A DNA stretch of 39,529 nucleotides from a virus. Positions 1 through 5,889 of the stretch are shown here, piece after piece. The notes beneath the pieces are model-generated. The model searched no databases. It saw only the letters and a program-made list of their open reading frames with translations, and was not told the origin of the DNA. Made by a program: the position numbers and the translations under genes. Where the stretch lies: positions 1 to 39,529 of IMG/VR virus record IMGVR_UViG_3300042894_000876. One strand, 5' to 3'. Each line of letters starts with the position of its first letter. Position 1 is the first letter of the stretch.

Positions 1-127
1 CAGAACGTCTGACTAAGGCTGGGGCAAAGGATGAAGGGGATATGGTTGTTATCATATCTGGAGAAACCTACATCCTTGAACTCAAGAACAGGCAGACCCT
101 TTCCCTGCCTGAGTTCTGGAGAGAAGC
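1..127. repeat. Direct terminal repeat, left copy (circular-assembly overlap)
   Basis: Bases 1-127 are identical to 39403-39529. The reading frame of the resolvase gene continues perfectly across the join, so the molecule is circular or circularly permuted and this copy is redundant. A length of exactly 127 is a common maximum k-mer of short-read assemblers, so this is more likely an assembly overlap than a biological direct terminal repeat. Confidence 0.95.
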
Positions 128-272
128 GCAAGTTGAGGCGCTTAACTATGCAAAGGCAAGAGGTCTTGGGGAAGTCCCTCTGTCTTACGTGGTAGTTAAG
201 CGTCGCAACGCATCAATAGATCAGGCTTGGGTAATCCAAGACCTGACGCAGTGGCTAAAGGAGAAGCAATGA
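1..272 (+). CDS. Holliday-junction resolvase-like PD-(D/E)XK nuclease, 3' part
   Basis: This is the C-terminal part of a protein whose first codons lie at 39324-39402. Joined through the circle it is about 116 aa. An early FET (Glu near residue 13), then EGDMVV (Asp), then YILELKN (E-x-K) form the E...D...ExK active site of Hjc/RusA-like PD-(D/E)XK resolvases, and the length fits small archaeal or phage resolvases. It probably resolves branched replication or recombination intermediates before packaging. The stop codon overlaps the ATG of the next gene. The fold is well supported; the exact substrate is inferred. Confidence 0.85.
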   Translation, partial: ERLTKAGAKDEGDMVVIISGETYILELKNRQTLSLPEFWREAQVEALNYAKARGLGEVPLSYVVVKRRNASIDQAWVIQDLTQWLKEKQ

Positions 273-433
273 ATGAACAGGCTGGTTACTTTCAGACACC
301 ACCGCATTACTCAAAGGTTTGTAACTGCGGTGTCACAGTCATAGGAAGTTCAGAAAAAGGTTTACAATCTTTAATCAAACGACACATAGAAAAAGGACCA
401 ATCCACTTAGAGTGGGAAAAGGAGAATCAATAA
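269..433 (+). CDS. Hypothetical small protein with CxC motif, 54 aa
   Basis: The ATG at 269 overlaps the resolvase stop and follows an AAAGGAGA ribosome-binding site at ideal spacing. It is preferred over an upstream in-frame TTG at 227, which lies inside the resolvase. The protein has a single CNC motif and a Lys/His-rich C-terminal half (KRHIEKG). I do not recognise the family. Its stop overlaps the next start (TAATG), so it is translationally coupled in the replication operon. Confidence 0.7.
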   Translation: MNEQAGYFQTPPHYSKVCNCGVTVIGSSEKGLQSLIKRHIEKGPIHLEWEKENQ

Positions 434-558
434 TGCCAGTTCCAGAAGGTGTAATCACAAGTACAGACAATTGGGCAGAACCAACAGCAAACGAAGAAGT
501 AGTTGAAGATTCAACTACTGAAGAAGAGGACGATGATAGTACGACTGAGCAAGGATGA
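433..558 (+). CDS. Hypothetical very acidic small protein, 41 aa
   Basis: This short reading frame begins at an ATG coupled to the previous stop. The C-terminal half is almost entirely Glu, Asp, Thr and Ser and is probably disordered. GGAGAA precedes the start. Its last 26 bases overlap the next gene in another frame. No family is recognised. Position and coupling argue for a real gene; acidic phage peptides of this kind sometimes mimic DNA, but that is speculation here. Confidence 0.5.
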   Translation: MPVPEGVITSTDNWAEPTANEEVVEDSTTEEEDDDSTTEQG

Positions 559-1018
559 AGTAAGAGTCTGTACGATGCTCGCTACAGAGCGTTGGCTTGC
601 AAAGTATGGTTCAGTAGACAGACCAAACTATGCAGATGGTAAGAAGAACGGCTACTTAGAGCACGAACTTCTTGCCAATATCCGAGCCAACGTCTCTGAG
701 TGGGCGGTCGCATCTCTTACTGATACCGCTTGGAATGTACCTTGGTATCCCAATGAACTGCACCCTCGTCGGGCTAAGTTGCCTGATGTAGGTGTGAACT
801 TTGAGGTACGCACAGTACGCACACGTGATTCAATTCCCTTTTGGAATAAGGATGCTGGCAAGATACTAGTAGGTACGAAGATACTTGATGAAGATTACTA
901 CTCACAGGTTGAAGTCTATGGTTGGTGTAACCCTGAAGAGTATGCAACATCCCAGTATAGGGATGAGACTATCAGTGGCTGGCGTGTACCAGTAACAGAG
1001 TTGAAGGAGTTCAAATGA
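533..1018 (+). CDS. Conserved phage protein, possible PD-(D/E)XK-like fold, 161 aa
   Basis: The ATG at 533 follows GAAGAGG and is chosen over the upstream TTG at 503, which would start inside the acidic gene. The helical N-terminal half is followed by a block reading DVGVNFEVRTVRTRD, then a hydrophobic strand (KILVGTKIL), a YGW segment and a closing VPVTEL. This layout recurs in uncharacterised phage proteins, where the D...ExR part resembles the core of a restriction-like nuclease fold. I infer only possible kinship to that fold. The stop overlaps the following ATG (ATGA). Confidence 0.75.
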   Translation: MIVRLSKDEVRVCTMLATERWLAKYGSVDRPNYADGKKNGYLEHELLANIRANVSEWAVASLTDTAWNVPWYPNELHPRRAKLPDVGVNFEVRTVRTRDSIPFWNKDAGKILVGTKILDEDYYSQVEVYGWCNPEEYATSQYRDETISGWRVPVTELKEFK

Positions 1019-1194
1019 TTTGTTCTAACTGTATGAAAGCGGGAGAAGAGAACACTCTTTCCCATTACAAACGTGCTACTGCGTGGCACGGTAAGTGCGA
1101 CTACAAGGGGTGTGTATGTCAACACAAGACTGGTCCAGGGTACGTAAAGCGGGAAAATTCAAAGGTCCCGTTGATGCAAACACAATCCCCATAG
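1015..1194 (+). CDS. Small zinc-ribbon-like protein, 59 aa
   Basis: The ATG is coupled to the preceding stop as ATGA, behind AAGGAG. Cysteines fall as C3-x2-C6 and C28-x4-C33-x-C35, with His25 and His37 nearby, a plausible single zinc site. The 3' end overlaps the primase zinc-domain gene (start 1116) by 79 bases in another frame. The coding signal is strongest before 1116, so the C-terminal tail may be poorly constrained. No specific function can be assigned; it sits just upstream of primase. Confidence 0.6.
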   Translation: MICSNCMKAGEENTLSHYKRATAWHGKCDYKGCVCQHKTGPGYVKRENSKVPLMQTQSP

Positions 1195-1493
1195 GAGCAA
1201 TCGTTCTTCACTATGGTGGGGAAGTAAGAGAGGGCAGATCAGCATCTGTTAGGTGCTGTATCCACCCAGACAGGAGGCGTAGTGCTGTCATCAATACTTA
1301 TGACAACCTATTCTTTTGTCACACCTGTGGAAAGGGTGGCAACGCAGTAAATGTTGTCGGGATAATAGAGAACTTGGAGTTTAAGGATGCACTCAAAAGA
1401 GCAATCGAAATCGCTGCTGGAAGCGGTCACACATTACAGCAAAAGTCTGGACGAAAAGGCGCTGGCCTACCTCGAAGGACGTGGGATCTCTAA
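1116..1493 (+). CDS. DNA primase, zinc-binding (CHC2-type) domain frame
   Basis: This frame encodes the zinc-binding domain of a DnaG-like primase, which recognises template DNA. Ligands are Cys47, His50, Cys68 and Cys71, followed by the typical KGGNAV segment and a helix. The ATG at 1116 follows AAGGGG. After about residue 104 the frame reads a nonsense-like Arg/Gly tail and stops at 1493, while the natural continuation (a helix with ALAYLEGRG) is in the +1 frame. So the primase is split over two overlapping frames: independent proteins, a programmed frameshift or an assembly indel. The domain identity is firm. Confidence 0.88.
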   Translation: MSTQDWSRVRKAGKFKGPVDANTIPIGAIVLHYGGEVREGRSASVRCCIHPDRRRSAVINTYDNLFFCHTCGKGGNAVNVVGIIENLEFKDALKRAIEIAAGSGHTLQQKSGRKGAGLPRRTWDL

Positions 1494-2028
1494 GGATGTA
1501 GCAGAACAGTATTCATTAGGACTAGTGACTGACCCTATCAATGGTCACGAACACCACACTGGCTGGCTTTCCATCCCCTACCTGACTGCATTGGGTATGT
1601 GTGTTGGTGTTAAGTTTCGCAGGCTAGATGATGGCAAGCCTAAGTATGGTGCACCAACAGGACAGAAGGGTCATCTGTTTAATGTTGCTGACATCACCAT
1701 TGATTCATCTTCTATTGTAGTATGCGAAGGTGAGTTAGATGCCATTGTTGTATCAGGTTTGATTGGTCTACCAGCAGTAGGTGTACCAGGAGTGCAGGCT
1801 TGGAAGCCACACTTTGTTAAGTTGTTTACTGGTTACGATACTGTCTATGTTGTAGGCGACAATGATATTAAAGAGGATGGCACCAACCCTGGGGCTGAGT
1901 TTTCACGCCGTGTTTCACAAGAGGTAATGAACTCACGTATAGTATCCTTACCTCCATCAATGGACATCAATGACTTCTACCTTACACACGGTAAAGATGA
2001 GGCGTTGAAATTATTTGGAGGTGCGTGA
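1387..2028 (+). CDS. DNA primase, TOPRIM catalytic domain frame, 213 aa
   Basis: This frame encodes the catalytic half of a DnaG-like primase: a helical segment (ALAYLEGRGI), an N-terminal subdomain, then TOPRIM motifs VVCEGELDA (catalytic Glu) and VVGDNDIKEDG (metal-binding acidic pair). It makes RNA primers for lagging-strand synthesis. The frame overlaps the zinc-domain gene by 107 bases in +1 register. An ATG at 1387 has GGAG at 1376-1379, seven bases upstream, so separate initiation is possible. There is no helicase domain; the helicase-like ATPase is a separate gene at 38494. Confidence 0.9.
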   Translation: MHSKEQSKSLLEAVTHYSKSLDEKALAYLEGRGISKDVAEQYSLGLVTDPINGHEHHTGWLSIPYLTALGMCVGVKFRRLDDGKPKYGAPTGQKGHLFNVADITIDSSSIVVCEGELDAIVVSGLIGLPAVGVPGVQAWKPHFVKLFTGYDTVYVVGDNDIKEDGTNPGAEFSRRVSQEVMNSRIVSLPPSMDINDFYLTHGKDEALKLFGGA

Positions 2029-2423
2029 TGTATGACAATGACCGAGAGCGAGTGGGTCACGATGCTACAGACTTTGCAGCATTTGGGCTTTCAGATCCTT
2101 TCCGTGGATACGCAAAGCGAAGTGCTAACAATACGTCCGATACCAACACGTTTGTAACTGATGTGTGGTCTACCTTAGATGCAGCAGGTAACCTGCTCAT
2201 CAAGAAGCATAAGGACTACGGTCCAACTAACATAAGCCTGTCACCTGGTGGGCCTCTCAATGGTCTGCGTGTACGTATGCACGACAAGACAGCACGCATC
2301 AACCACTTGATTGATAGCGGTGCTACACCTGAGAACGAGTCCTTGCGTGATTCCTTTATTGATCTGCTTAACTACAGTGCTATTGCACTGATGGTGCTAG
2401 ATGGTAAGTGGCCTCGTGACTGA
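2028..2423 (+). CDS. DUF1599-like (nucleotide modification associated domain 1) protein, 131 aa
   Basis: A 50-residue leader is followed by LLIKKHKDYGP, an HDKTARINHLI helix and a C-terminal FIDLLNYSAIAL. This is the layout of the DUF1599/NMAD1 family, short helical proteins linked to phage nucleotide metabolism or base modification. ATG 2028 overlaps the primase stop (TGATG) and follows GGAGG; a GTG one codon earlier is possible. No nucleotide hypermodification enzyme is recognisable elsewhere, so the substrate is unknown. A MazG-like pyrophosphohydrolase is the main alternative. Confidence 0.7.
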   Translation: MYDNDRERVGHDATDFAAFGLSDPFRGYAKRSANNTSDTNTFVTDVWSTLDAAGNLLIKKHKDYGPTNISLSPGGPLNGLRVRMHDKTARINHLIDSGATPENESLRDSFIDLLNYSAIALMVLDGKWPRD

Positions 2424-3048
2424 TCCACATCCAATACTTAATGACCTTGTACCTAGCGTGGTGACCATTGTCCACCGTCGCTATCGTAAGTATGTAGATC
2501 GTGCTGACCTAGTGCAAGAAGCATACGCTTGGTTGATGACACGTGTGTCCTACTTCAATGACTTGCTAGGTGAAGAGGATGATGCAAGAAGGCTTATCAA
2601 TCAGAAGCGTATAGCATTTCAGATGCGCCGTGCATTAGAACGCTATGCTCGCAAGGAGAAGGCGGTCAGGTCTGGGTACCAGACCAATGATGAGTCCTTC
2701 TATGATGTCACTACTATTGCACGTTTGTTGCCATACATTATTGCAAGCATAGTCAACGACACCGCTATTGAACAAGCACAAAACCTTATCAATGATGGCA
2801 CACCACGCAAGCCAGCAGCCCCTGCTGAAGGTGGCAACCTATTAGCCACACTCATTGACATCAAGAAGTCTTATGAGTTGTTGGATGAGGATGAGAAGAA
2901 CATCTTGCGTCTTAGATACCACGAGAACTACACACTGCAACAGTTAAGCGAAGCAACAGAGTGTGCTATCTCTACTGCAGATCGTAGATGTACCAATGCA
3001 CTGCGTAAGATACTTAACTTTATGGGAGGGGAGTCGCCTTATCAATGA
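2401..3048 (+). CDS. RNA polymerase sigma factor-like protein, about 215 aa
   Basis: The N-terminal part contains VDRADLVQEAYAWL, as in sigma region 2. The C-terminal part has a region-4 helix-turn-helix: LRLRYHENYTLQQLSEATECAIS followed by a basic helix (broken here: LRLRYHENY, then TLQQLSEAT). It probably directs host RNA polymerase to phage promoters. The start is uncertain: ATG 2401 overlaps the preceding gene by 23 bases, while GTG 2416 overlaps by 8; neither has a strong ribosome-binding site. The protein is shorter than a housekeeping sigma and lies in the early operon. Confidence 0.75.
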   Translation: MVSGLVTDPHPILNDLVPSVVTIVHRRYRKYVDRADLVQEAYAWLMTRVSYFNDLLGEEDDARRLINQKRIAFQMRRALERYARKEKAVRSGYQTNDESFYDVTTIARLLPYIIASIVNDTAIEQAQNLINDGTPRKPAAPAEGGNLLATLIDIKKSYELLDEDEKNILRLRYHENYTLQQLSEATECAISTADRRCTNALRKILNFMGGESPYQ

Positions 3049-3197
3049 AGATAAGACTTATTGGTGGACCTAAAGACGGTCAGATAATTGATGCGCCTGA
3101 AACCGTCACAACAAAAAAAGGATCTCCCGATGACTGGTTAACCTACCGACTTGATCGTGTTGATGGTGAATTCATTGGAACATTTGAGGAGGAATAA
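3045..3197 (+). CDS. Hypothetical protein, 50 aa
   Basis: A short frame whose ATG overlaps the sigma-like gene's stop (ATGA) and whose TAA overlaps the next ATG (TAATG). GGGAGG lies upstream. The sequence has an initial beta strand with GGPKDGQ and ends in Glu residues. Similar short proteins beginning with a GGP-DG element occur in many phages without known function. Coupling on both sides makes it likely real. Confidence 0.65.
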   Translation: MKIRLIGGPKDGQIIDAPETVTTKKGSPDDWLTYRLDRVDGEFIGTFEEE

Positions 3198-3370
3198 TGC
3201 AGTATGACTATCGTTGCCCTGAGTGCAAGGCAGAACTTACTATTGAAAGATCAATCCACGAAGAACCACGTGAACCATCTTGCTTTGATTGTCACATACC
3301 AATGATACGTAAATGGGACTCGCCCTCTATCACCTTCAAGGGTAAGGGCTTCTACTCCACGGACAAATAA
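3197..3370 (+). CDS. FmdB-family zinc ribbon protein, 57 aa
   Basis: It begins MQYDYRCPEC and contains a second CFDC pair, then ends FKGKGFYSTD. The paired CxxC knuckles and the FKGxGFYxTD tail are the signature of the FmdB putative regulatory family. GAGGAGG precedes the coupled ATG. It is the last gene of the left + strand operon, directly before the hairpin at 3370-3408. Function in phages is unknown; the family is presumed regulatory. Confidence 0.85.
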   Translation: MQYDYRCPECKAELTIERSIHEEPREPSCFDCHIPMIRKWDSPSITFKGKGFYSTDK

Positions 3371-3408
3371 AGAACCCCACCGCAGGAAGGGTTTGCGGTG
3401 AGGTTCTT
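3370..3408. terminator. Bidirectional hairpin terminator between convergent operons
   Basis: Arms 3370-3384 and 3394-3408 form a 15-bp stem with one C/A mismatch and a 9-base loop. It lies between the stop of the FmdB gene (+) and the stop of the transglycosylase gene (-). Read on the - strand the stem is followed by TTCTTTATTT, a fair U-tract; on the + strand it is followed only by TTCTTCG. It therefore serves the leftward operon best and probably both. Confidence 0.85.
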
Positions 3409-3440
3409 CGTGCCCGAAAGGAGGATGCACTTATAGTGTA

Positions 3441-3866
3441 TCAGTACCAGCCTCTTCTGTTGCTATGTTGGAGAGCGCGACACGCAGATTTTCCGTAGCG
3501 GTGTTCAATGTATCGTAGACCGTGAAGGATTTGTAGTTCAGGTTCTCCACTACGCTCTCTAAGGAGTTGAGCAATTCCGTAAGCCGTGCTTCGTGGGTTG
3601 TCTGCGAGGTGGTCAAGCCTGCTTTCACGGGTCCATAGGGTGACAAGGCACCTGATCTGGTTTTGATTGTAACCGAGTGCTCGTGCGTAACTAATGACAA
3701 GTGCCTTGTTCTCACGCTTCTCCTCCATTGTCGCTTTGGTTCGTGCCTTGATGTACGTTTTCTTTGAGGACAGGTGCACCTCGTCCGCCTGCTGTGCGGA
3801 TACGAACACCGACAACAGGAATAGTATTACCGCTAAGGTCAAGCCACGTTTTGCCTTCTTGCTCAT
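3441..3866 (-). CDS. Secreted lytic transglycosylase/lysozyme-like enzyme, 141 aa
   Basis: The C-terminal domain reads CLVTLWTRESRLDH (catalytic Glu about residue 81), then AYGIAQLL, GLRYIEHRYG and a terminal GWY. These are the marks of SLT/goose-lysozyme-fold domains common in actinobacteria. From ATG 3866 the N-terminus is MSKKAKRG followed by about 18 hydrophobic residues and a VSA cleavage-like site, a good signal peptide. GGAG lies ten bases upstream. This start overlaps the preceding gene by 155 bases; ATG 3728 would overlap by 17 but would lose the signal and has no ribosome-binding site. It likely cleaves glycan strands during lysis or entry. Confidence 0.8.
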   Translation of the reverse strand: MSKKAKRGLTLAVILFLLSVFVSAQQADEVHLSSKKTYIKARTKATMEEKRENKALVISYARALGYNQNQIRCLVTLWTRESRLDHLADNPRSTAYGIAQLLRERSGEPELQILHGLRYIEHRYGKSACRALQHSNRRGWY

Positions 3867-4014
3867 CTGCTTTCTTCTCCATTTCAAGCAACTGCTTATA
3901 GGTATCAGGGTAAAGATGAGCAAGGCGTACTAGCGCACGATCTCTTGCCCGTCTGTAGTTGCGTTGGCGCACTGCCTGATTAGCAGCACCACGCAATCTC
4001 TTCTCAGCGTCCAT
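3712..4014 (-). CDS. Hypothetical basic helical protein, 100 aa
   Basis: The N-terminal half is strongly basic and helical (VRQRNYRRARDRALVRL, then a YPDTYKQLLEMEKK helix) and leads into EGKTWLDL. Proteins with this N-terminus occur in actinobacterial phages without known function. GGGAGG lies about twelve bases upstream of the ATG. Its C-terminal half overlaps the signal-peptide region of the transglycosylase gene in a different frame, so either the overlap is real or one start is mis-called. Confidence 0.65.
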   Translation of the reverse strand: MDAEKRLRGAANQAVRQRNYRRARDRALVRLAHLYPDTYKQLLEMEKKADEQEGKTWLDLSGNTIPVVGVRIRTAGGRGAPVLKENVHQGTNQSDNGGEA

Positions 4015-4090
4015 TGTTTGTCTTGTCCTCCCACACTATTAGTCCATAGGCTATCAGCATTATCACTGCTATCCCTATCCAGTAACTCAT
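4004..4090 (-). CDS. Putative single-span membrane peptide, 28 aa
   Basis: The ATG overlaps the upstream stop (ATGA) and the stop lies just inside the next gene. About 17 hydrophobic residues (WIGIAVIMLIAYGLIVW) are followed by a charged tail (EDKTNNGR). Coupling at both ends and the clean membrane segment support translation despite the tiny size. Its position two genes before the secreted transglycosylase suggests a lysis accessory or pinholin-like role, which is inference only. Confidence 0.5.
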   Translation of the reverse strand: MSYWIGIAVIMLIAYGLIVWEDKTNNGR

Positions 4091-4341
4091 TGTGCACCTG
4101 CTAACACAGCGTGAACGATCTTTGTGATGTCGATTGGTTCAATGATAAGGCGTGCGTCCTCTTCCCCTGCCTCCCAACAGGAGACTAACAGGCGTGAGTT
4201 CAATGGTGATTGGCGTAGCCAGGCCACCGCGCTATGCGGATCCTCTCCTCCCCACACAGCGTTGCCCTCCTCCGTTGCGATCTCATAAAAGTTTACGAGT
4301 TTATTCTTTGGGTGAAATCCCACCACGTTATCAGTTGCCAT
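4087..4341 (-). CDS. Hypothetical protein, 84 aa
   Basis: ATG 4341 has an excellent GGAGG six bases upstream and is preferred over an ATG at 4365. The protein is a mixed alpha/beta small domain with WLRQSPLNSRLLVSCWE and LIIEPIDITKIV stretches, perhaps a cytosolic regulator. No family is recognised. It overlaps its upstream neighbour by 11 bases and its stop overlaps the next start. Confidence 0.65.
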   Translation of the reverse strand: MATDNVVGFHPKNKLVNFYEIATEEGNAVWGGEDPHSAVAWLRQSPLNSRLLVSCWEAGEEDARLIIEPIDITKIVHAVLAGAQ

Positions 4342-4507
4342 CTTTGCCTCCCTCATTGTATGCATCTACCATAGACAAGGCGTGCACCATACGCATTAGG
4401 TTCATACCTGCCTCCTTCTCTGTCTCTTCATCTTCAATCTGTATCAGCGCAAGGTCACGACATAGGTCTGCCTTTGCTTTCCAGTAGTCTACCGTAGGCT
4501 CAGTCAT
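4331..4507 (-). CDS. Hypothetical acidic helical protein, 58 aa
   Basis: The chosen ATG 4507 overlaps the preceding gene by 8 bases. The product is almost wholly helical and acidic (a DLALIQIEDEETEKEAG stretch followed by a hydrophobic helix with Met and Leu). No strong ribosome-binding site is seen, so coupling is likely. Family unknown. Confidence 0.55.
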   Translation of the reverse strand: MTEPTVDYWKAKADLCRDLALIQIEDEETEKEAGMNLMRMVHALSMVDAYNEGGKDGN

Positions 4508-4673
4508 TAGATAACTCATATACATCAAAGAAGTAATCCACCTTGTTATCGTCTATCAGTTCGCGCAACTTGTCGCGCTTCTCTTTCGCCCAGATTCTGG
4601 CCTCTTCCTCAGTCTTAAACTCATCAGTTGTGCGGTACACAACCTTTGAAATACTAATCTCAAATTCCTTCAT
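4500..4673 (-). CDS. Hypothetical protein, 57 aa
   Basis: ATG 4673 follows AAAGGAGA at good spacing. The sequence has a beta strand (FEISISKVVYR), a charged helix (EEEARIWAKEKRDKLREL) and another strand (YFFDVYEL), a compact small-domain pattern. Family unknown. It overlaps the upstream gene's 3' end by 14 bases. Confidence 0.65.
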   Translation of the reverse strand: MKEFEISISKVVYRTTDEFKTEEEARIWAKEKRDKLRELIDDNKVDYFFDVYELSND

Positions 4674-4905
4674 CTTCTGCACTCTCCTTTACTAGGTCAT
4701 TGATAGTTTTCTCTTGCTTGTCAGTAGGCAATTCGATCTTAGACAGTGCCTCCCCTAGCGCGGTGCGCCAGTTCGTACCCTGTCCTGTTGCCAATTGCTT
4801 AGGTTCAGTGCCCGCAAAGTCCCACAGTTCCACGTCGTAACGCTTGTTCGCGGGTGCAATCACCACAGTGAAAACAAATTGCGCGGTGCTCTCTTCCTCA
4901 GTCAT
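4660..4905 (-). CDS. Hypothetical protein, 81 aa
   Basis: ATG 4905 follows an AAAGGAGA site. The protein looks like a three-stranded beta sheet (FVFTVVIAP, YDVELWDF, QLATGQG) with a following helix (WRTALGEALSKI) and an acidic tail. The arrangement resembles dsRNA-binding-like or KOW-size minidomains, but I cannot assign it. The neighbouring 36-aa membrane peptide gene overlaps its first bases. Confidence 0.65.
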   Translation of the reverse strand: MTEEESTAQFVFTVVIAPANKRYDVELWDFAGTEPKQLATGQGTNWRTALGEALSKIELPTDKQEKTINDLVKESAEDEGI

Positions 4906-5008
4906 TTTTTTCTCCTTTGGTCATCATCTTCTCAATCCAATAAGCAAGAGCGCCGATTGGAATTCCATATAGTAACAGTAAAGCCCATAGGACTATCGCA
5001 TCATTCAC
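4898..5008 (-). CDS. Putative single-span membrane peptide, GTG start, 36 aa
   Basis: GTG 5008 overlaps the upstream stop as GTGA behind GAGG. The product begins with a short polar stretch, then a membrane span rich in Leu and Ile (VLWALLLLYGIPIGALAYW), then a lysine-rich tail. No in-frame ATG occurs before Met28. It is the second tiny membrane peptide in this operon and could affect the host membrane or assist lysis; the role is not shown. Confidence 0.5.
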   Translation of the reverse strand: MNDAIVLWALLLLYGIPIGALAYWIEKMMTKGEKND

Positions 5009-5241
5009 GCCGTCGCCTCCTCAATCACTAGCGCCTCGCTGTCCTTCCTCTCACAATATGCGCGGGCTTGTGCGCTAGTGGCGAAGGTCTCGCGGTACGG
5101 GATCTCCATATTGAAACCGTAGTAACCCGCCCTCCAATCGTGAGCGCCCTCCCTCTTGATCCAATAGTACCAATGCGCTCTCGCTGTCCCCTTCACTGTA
5201 ATCTGCATCTTTCCTATGCGTGTTCCCCAAATAAGTTTCAT
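5005..5241 (-). CDS. Hypothetical protein, 78 aa
   Basis: ATG 5241 overlaps the previous stop (ATGA) behind AAGGAAGG. The sequence is rich in Trp and Tyr (HWYYWIKREG, WRAGYYGF) and alternates strands with one helix (SAQARAYCERK). An internal ATG at residue 12 is an alternative start. Family not recognised. Confidence 0.65.
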   Translation of the reverse strand: MKLIWGTRIGKMQITVKGTARAHWYYWIKREGAHDWRAGYYGFNMEIPYRETFATSAQARAYCERKDSEALVIEEATA

Positions 5242-5393
5242 TTCTTTCCTTCCTTAGACTGTGTGCACCCTGCACACTGTTTCCACTCTTGCAAGATTTT
5301 GAAGTGCAACTCTCTCGCCTCCGCTTGATCTTCACACTCTTGCACAATTTCAAAATGTTCTTCACACACCCACAGCGGGAGAGGTCTAGTCAC
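5238..5393 (-). CDS. Hypothetical protein with Cys/His pattern, GTG start, 51 aa
   Basis: GTG 5393 is chosen because it lies just after the upstream gene's stop and behind GGGGAGGG. A longer open frame to 5522 would sit entirely within the neighbour's coding region. Cys10, His13, a mid Cys and a C-terminal CAGC could bind zinc. The body is an acidic helix (EDQAEARELHFKILQEW). Family not recognised. Confidence 0.6.
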   Translation of the reverse strand: MTRPLPLWVCEEHFEIVQECEDQAEARELHFKILQEWKQCAGCTQSKEGKK

Positions 5394-5406
5394 TTTTGCC
5401 CTCCCC

Positions 5407-5793
5407 TTATGCCCACGCGTGATTGAGTAGATAACCCGCGTCTTTGGTGTCGCCCTCTTCGCGGAATAGTGCGCGGGAAAGGCTGTAGACGGTATGAAAT
5501 CCCATATCCATTCCACATCCACCCACGCGAAGAGCGCGTGAGCCGTTTACCTCCACGATAGGCCAATCCAAAACGGTGCCCGCGTAGTAAGTGAGATCAA
5601 GAATTTTCCCTTCACTTGCCACCTTGAGGGAAAGGGTACGGCTCATCCCACTAGAAGAAACACTTCTCAAAACTGTGTAAACGGTACTTCCTTCCTTTAC
5701 GTAGTGAGTGAGTAACTGTTCGCGGGCGTAGGCCACGTCTAGCGCCTTTTGTTCCTTCTTTGTTGTCTTCTTTGGTGCTGTTGCTGTTGTCAT
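5407..5793 (-). CDS. Conserved hypothetical phage/plasmid protein, 128 aa
   Basis: After a Lys/Thr-rich leader the protein shows SVSSSGMSRTLSLKV, then LTYYAGTVLDW and LRVGGCGMDMGFHTVYSLS. This combination of SSSGMSR and GGCGMDMGF is recurrent in phage and mobile-element hypothetical proteins whose function is unknown. The conserved Cys, Met and His suggest a ligand or metal site. ATG 5793 follows GGAAGGG. It is the best conserved gene of this operon. Confidence 0.8.
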   Translation of the reverse strand: MTTATAPKKTTKKEQKALDVAYAREQLLTHYVKEGSTVYTVLRSVSSSGMSRTLSLKVASEGKILDLTYYAGTVLDWPIVEVNGSRALRVGGCGMDMGFHTVYSLSRALFREEGDTKDAGYLLNHAWA

Positions 5794-5841
5794 TGTCTGC
5801 CCTTCCTAGGCTAAGAGGTGAGCGCCTTGCCCCTCTCTAGT

Positions 5842-5883
5842 GCCCCCGTGAGAGTGTGAGTCTCTAGCCTATAGCGCGGGGGC
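5842..5883. other. Inverted repeat between leftward genes
   Basis: GCCCCCG at 5842-5848 can pair with CGGGGGC at 5877-5883, enclosing a second possible GAGA/TCTC pairing. It sits in the 96-base gap between genes 5407-5793 and 5890-6270. A T-run follows it only on the + strand, against the direction of the flanking genes. It may be an attenuator, an RNA processing or stability element, or a terminator for antisense transcription. Confidence 0.45.
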
Positions 5884-5889
5884 TTTTCC

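Noticed and set aside
1-127. Biological direct terminal repeat (T7-like ends)
   Set aside because: The length equals a usual assembler k-mer and lies inside a gene. T7-like terminal repeats are usually longer and would normally be merged in assembly.
3431-3715. Leftward 94-aa open frame
   Set aside because: It overlaps nearly all of the transglycosylase domain in another frame. Although it has normal composition, it has no motif, while the overlapping frame has clear catalytic motifs.
5068-5365. Open frames of 86 and 96 aa on both strands
   Set aside because: Both lie over coupled leftward genes, lack ribosome-binding sites and have Cys/Ser-rich composition typical of shadow frames.
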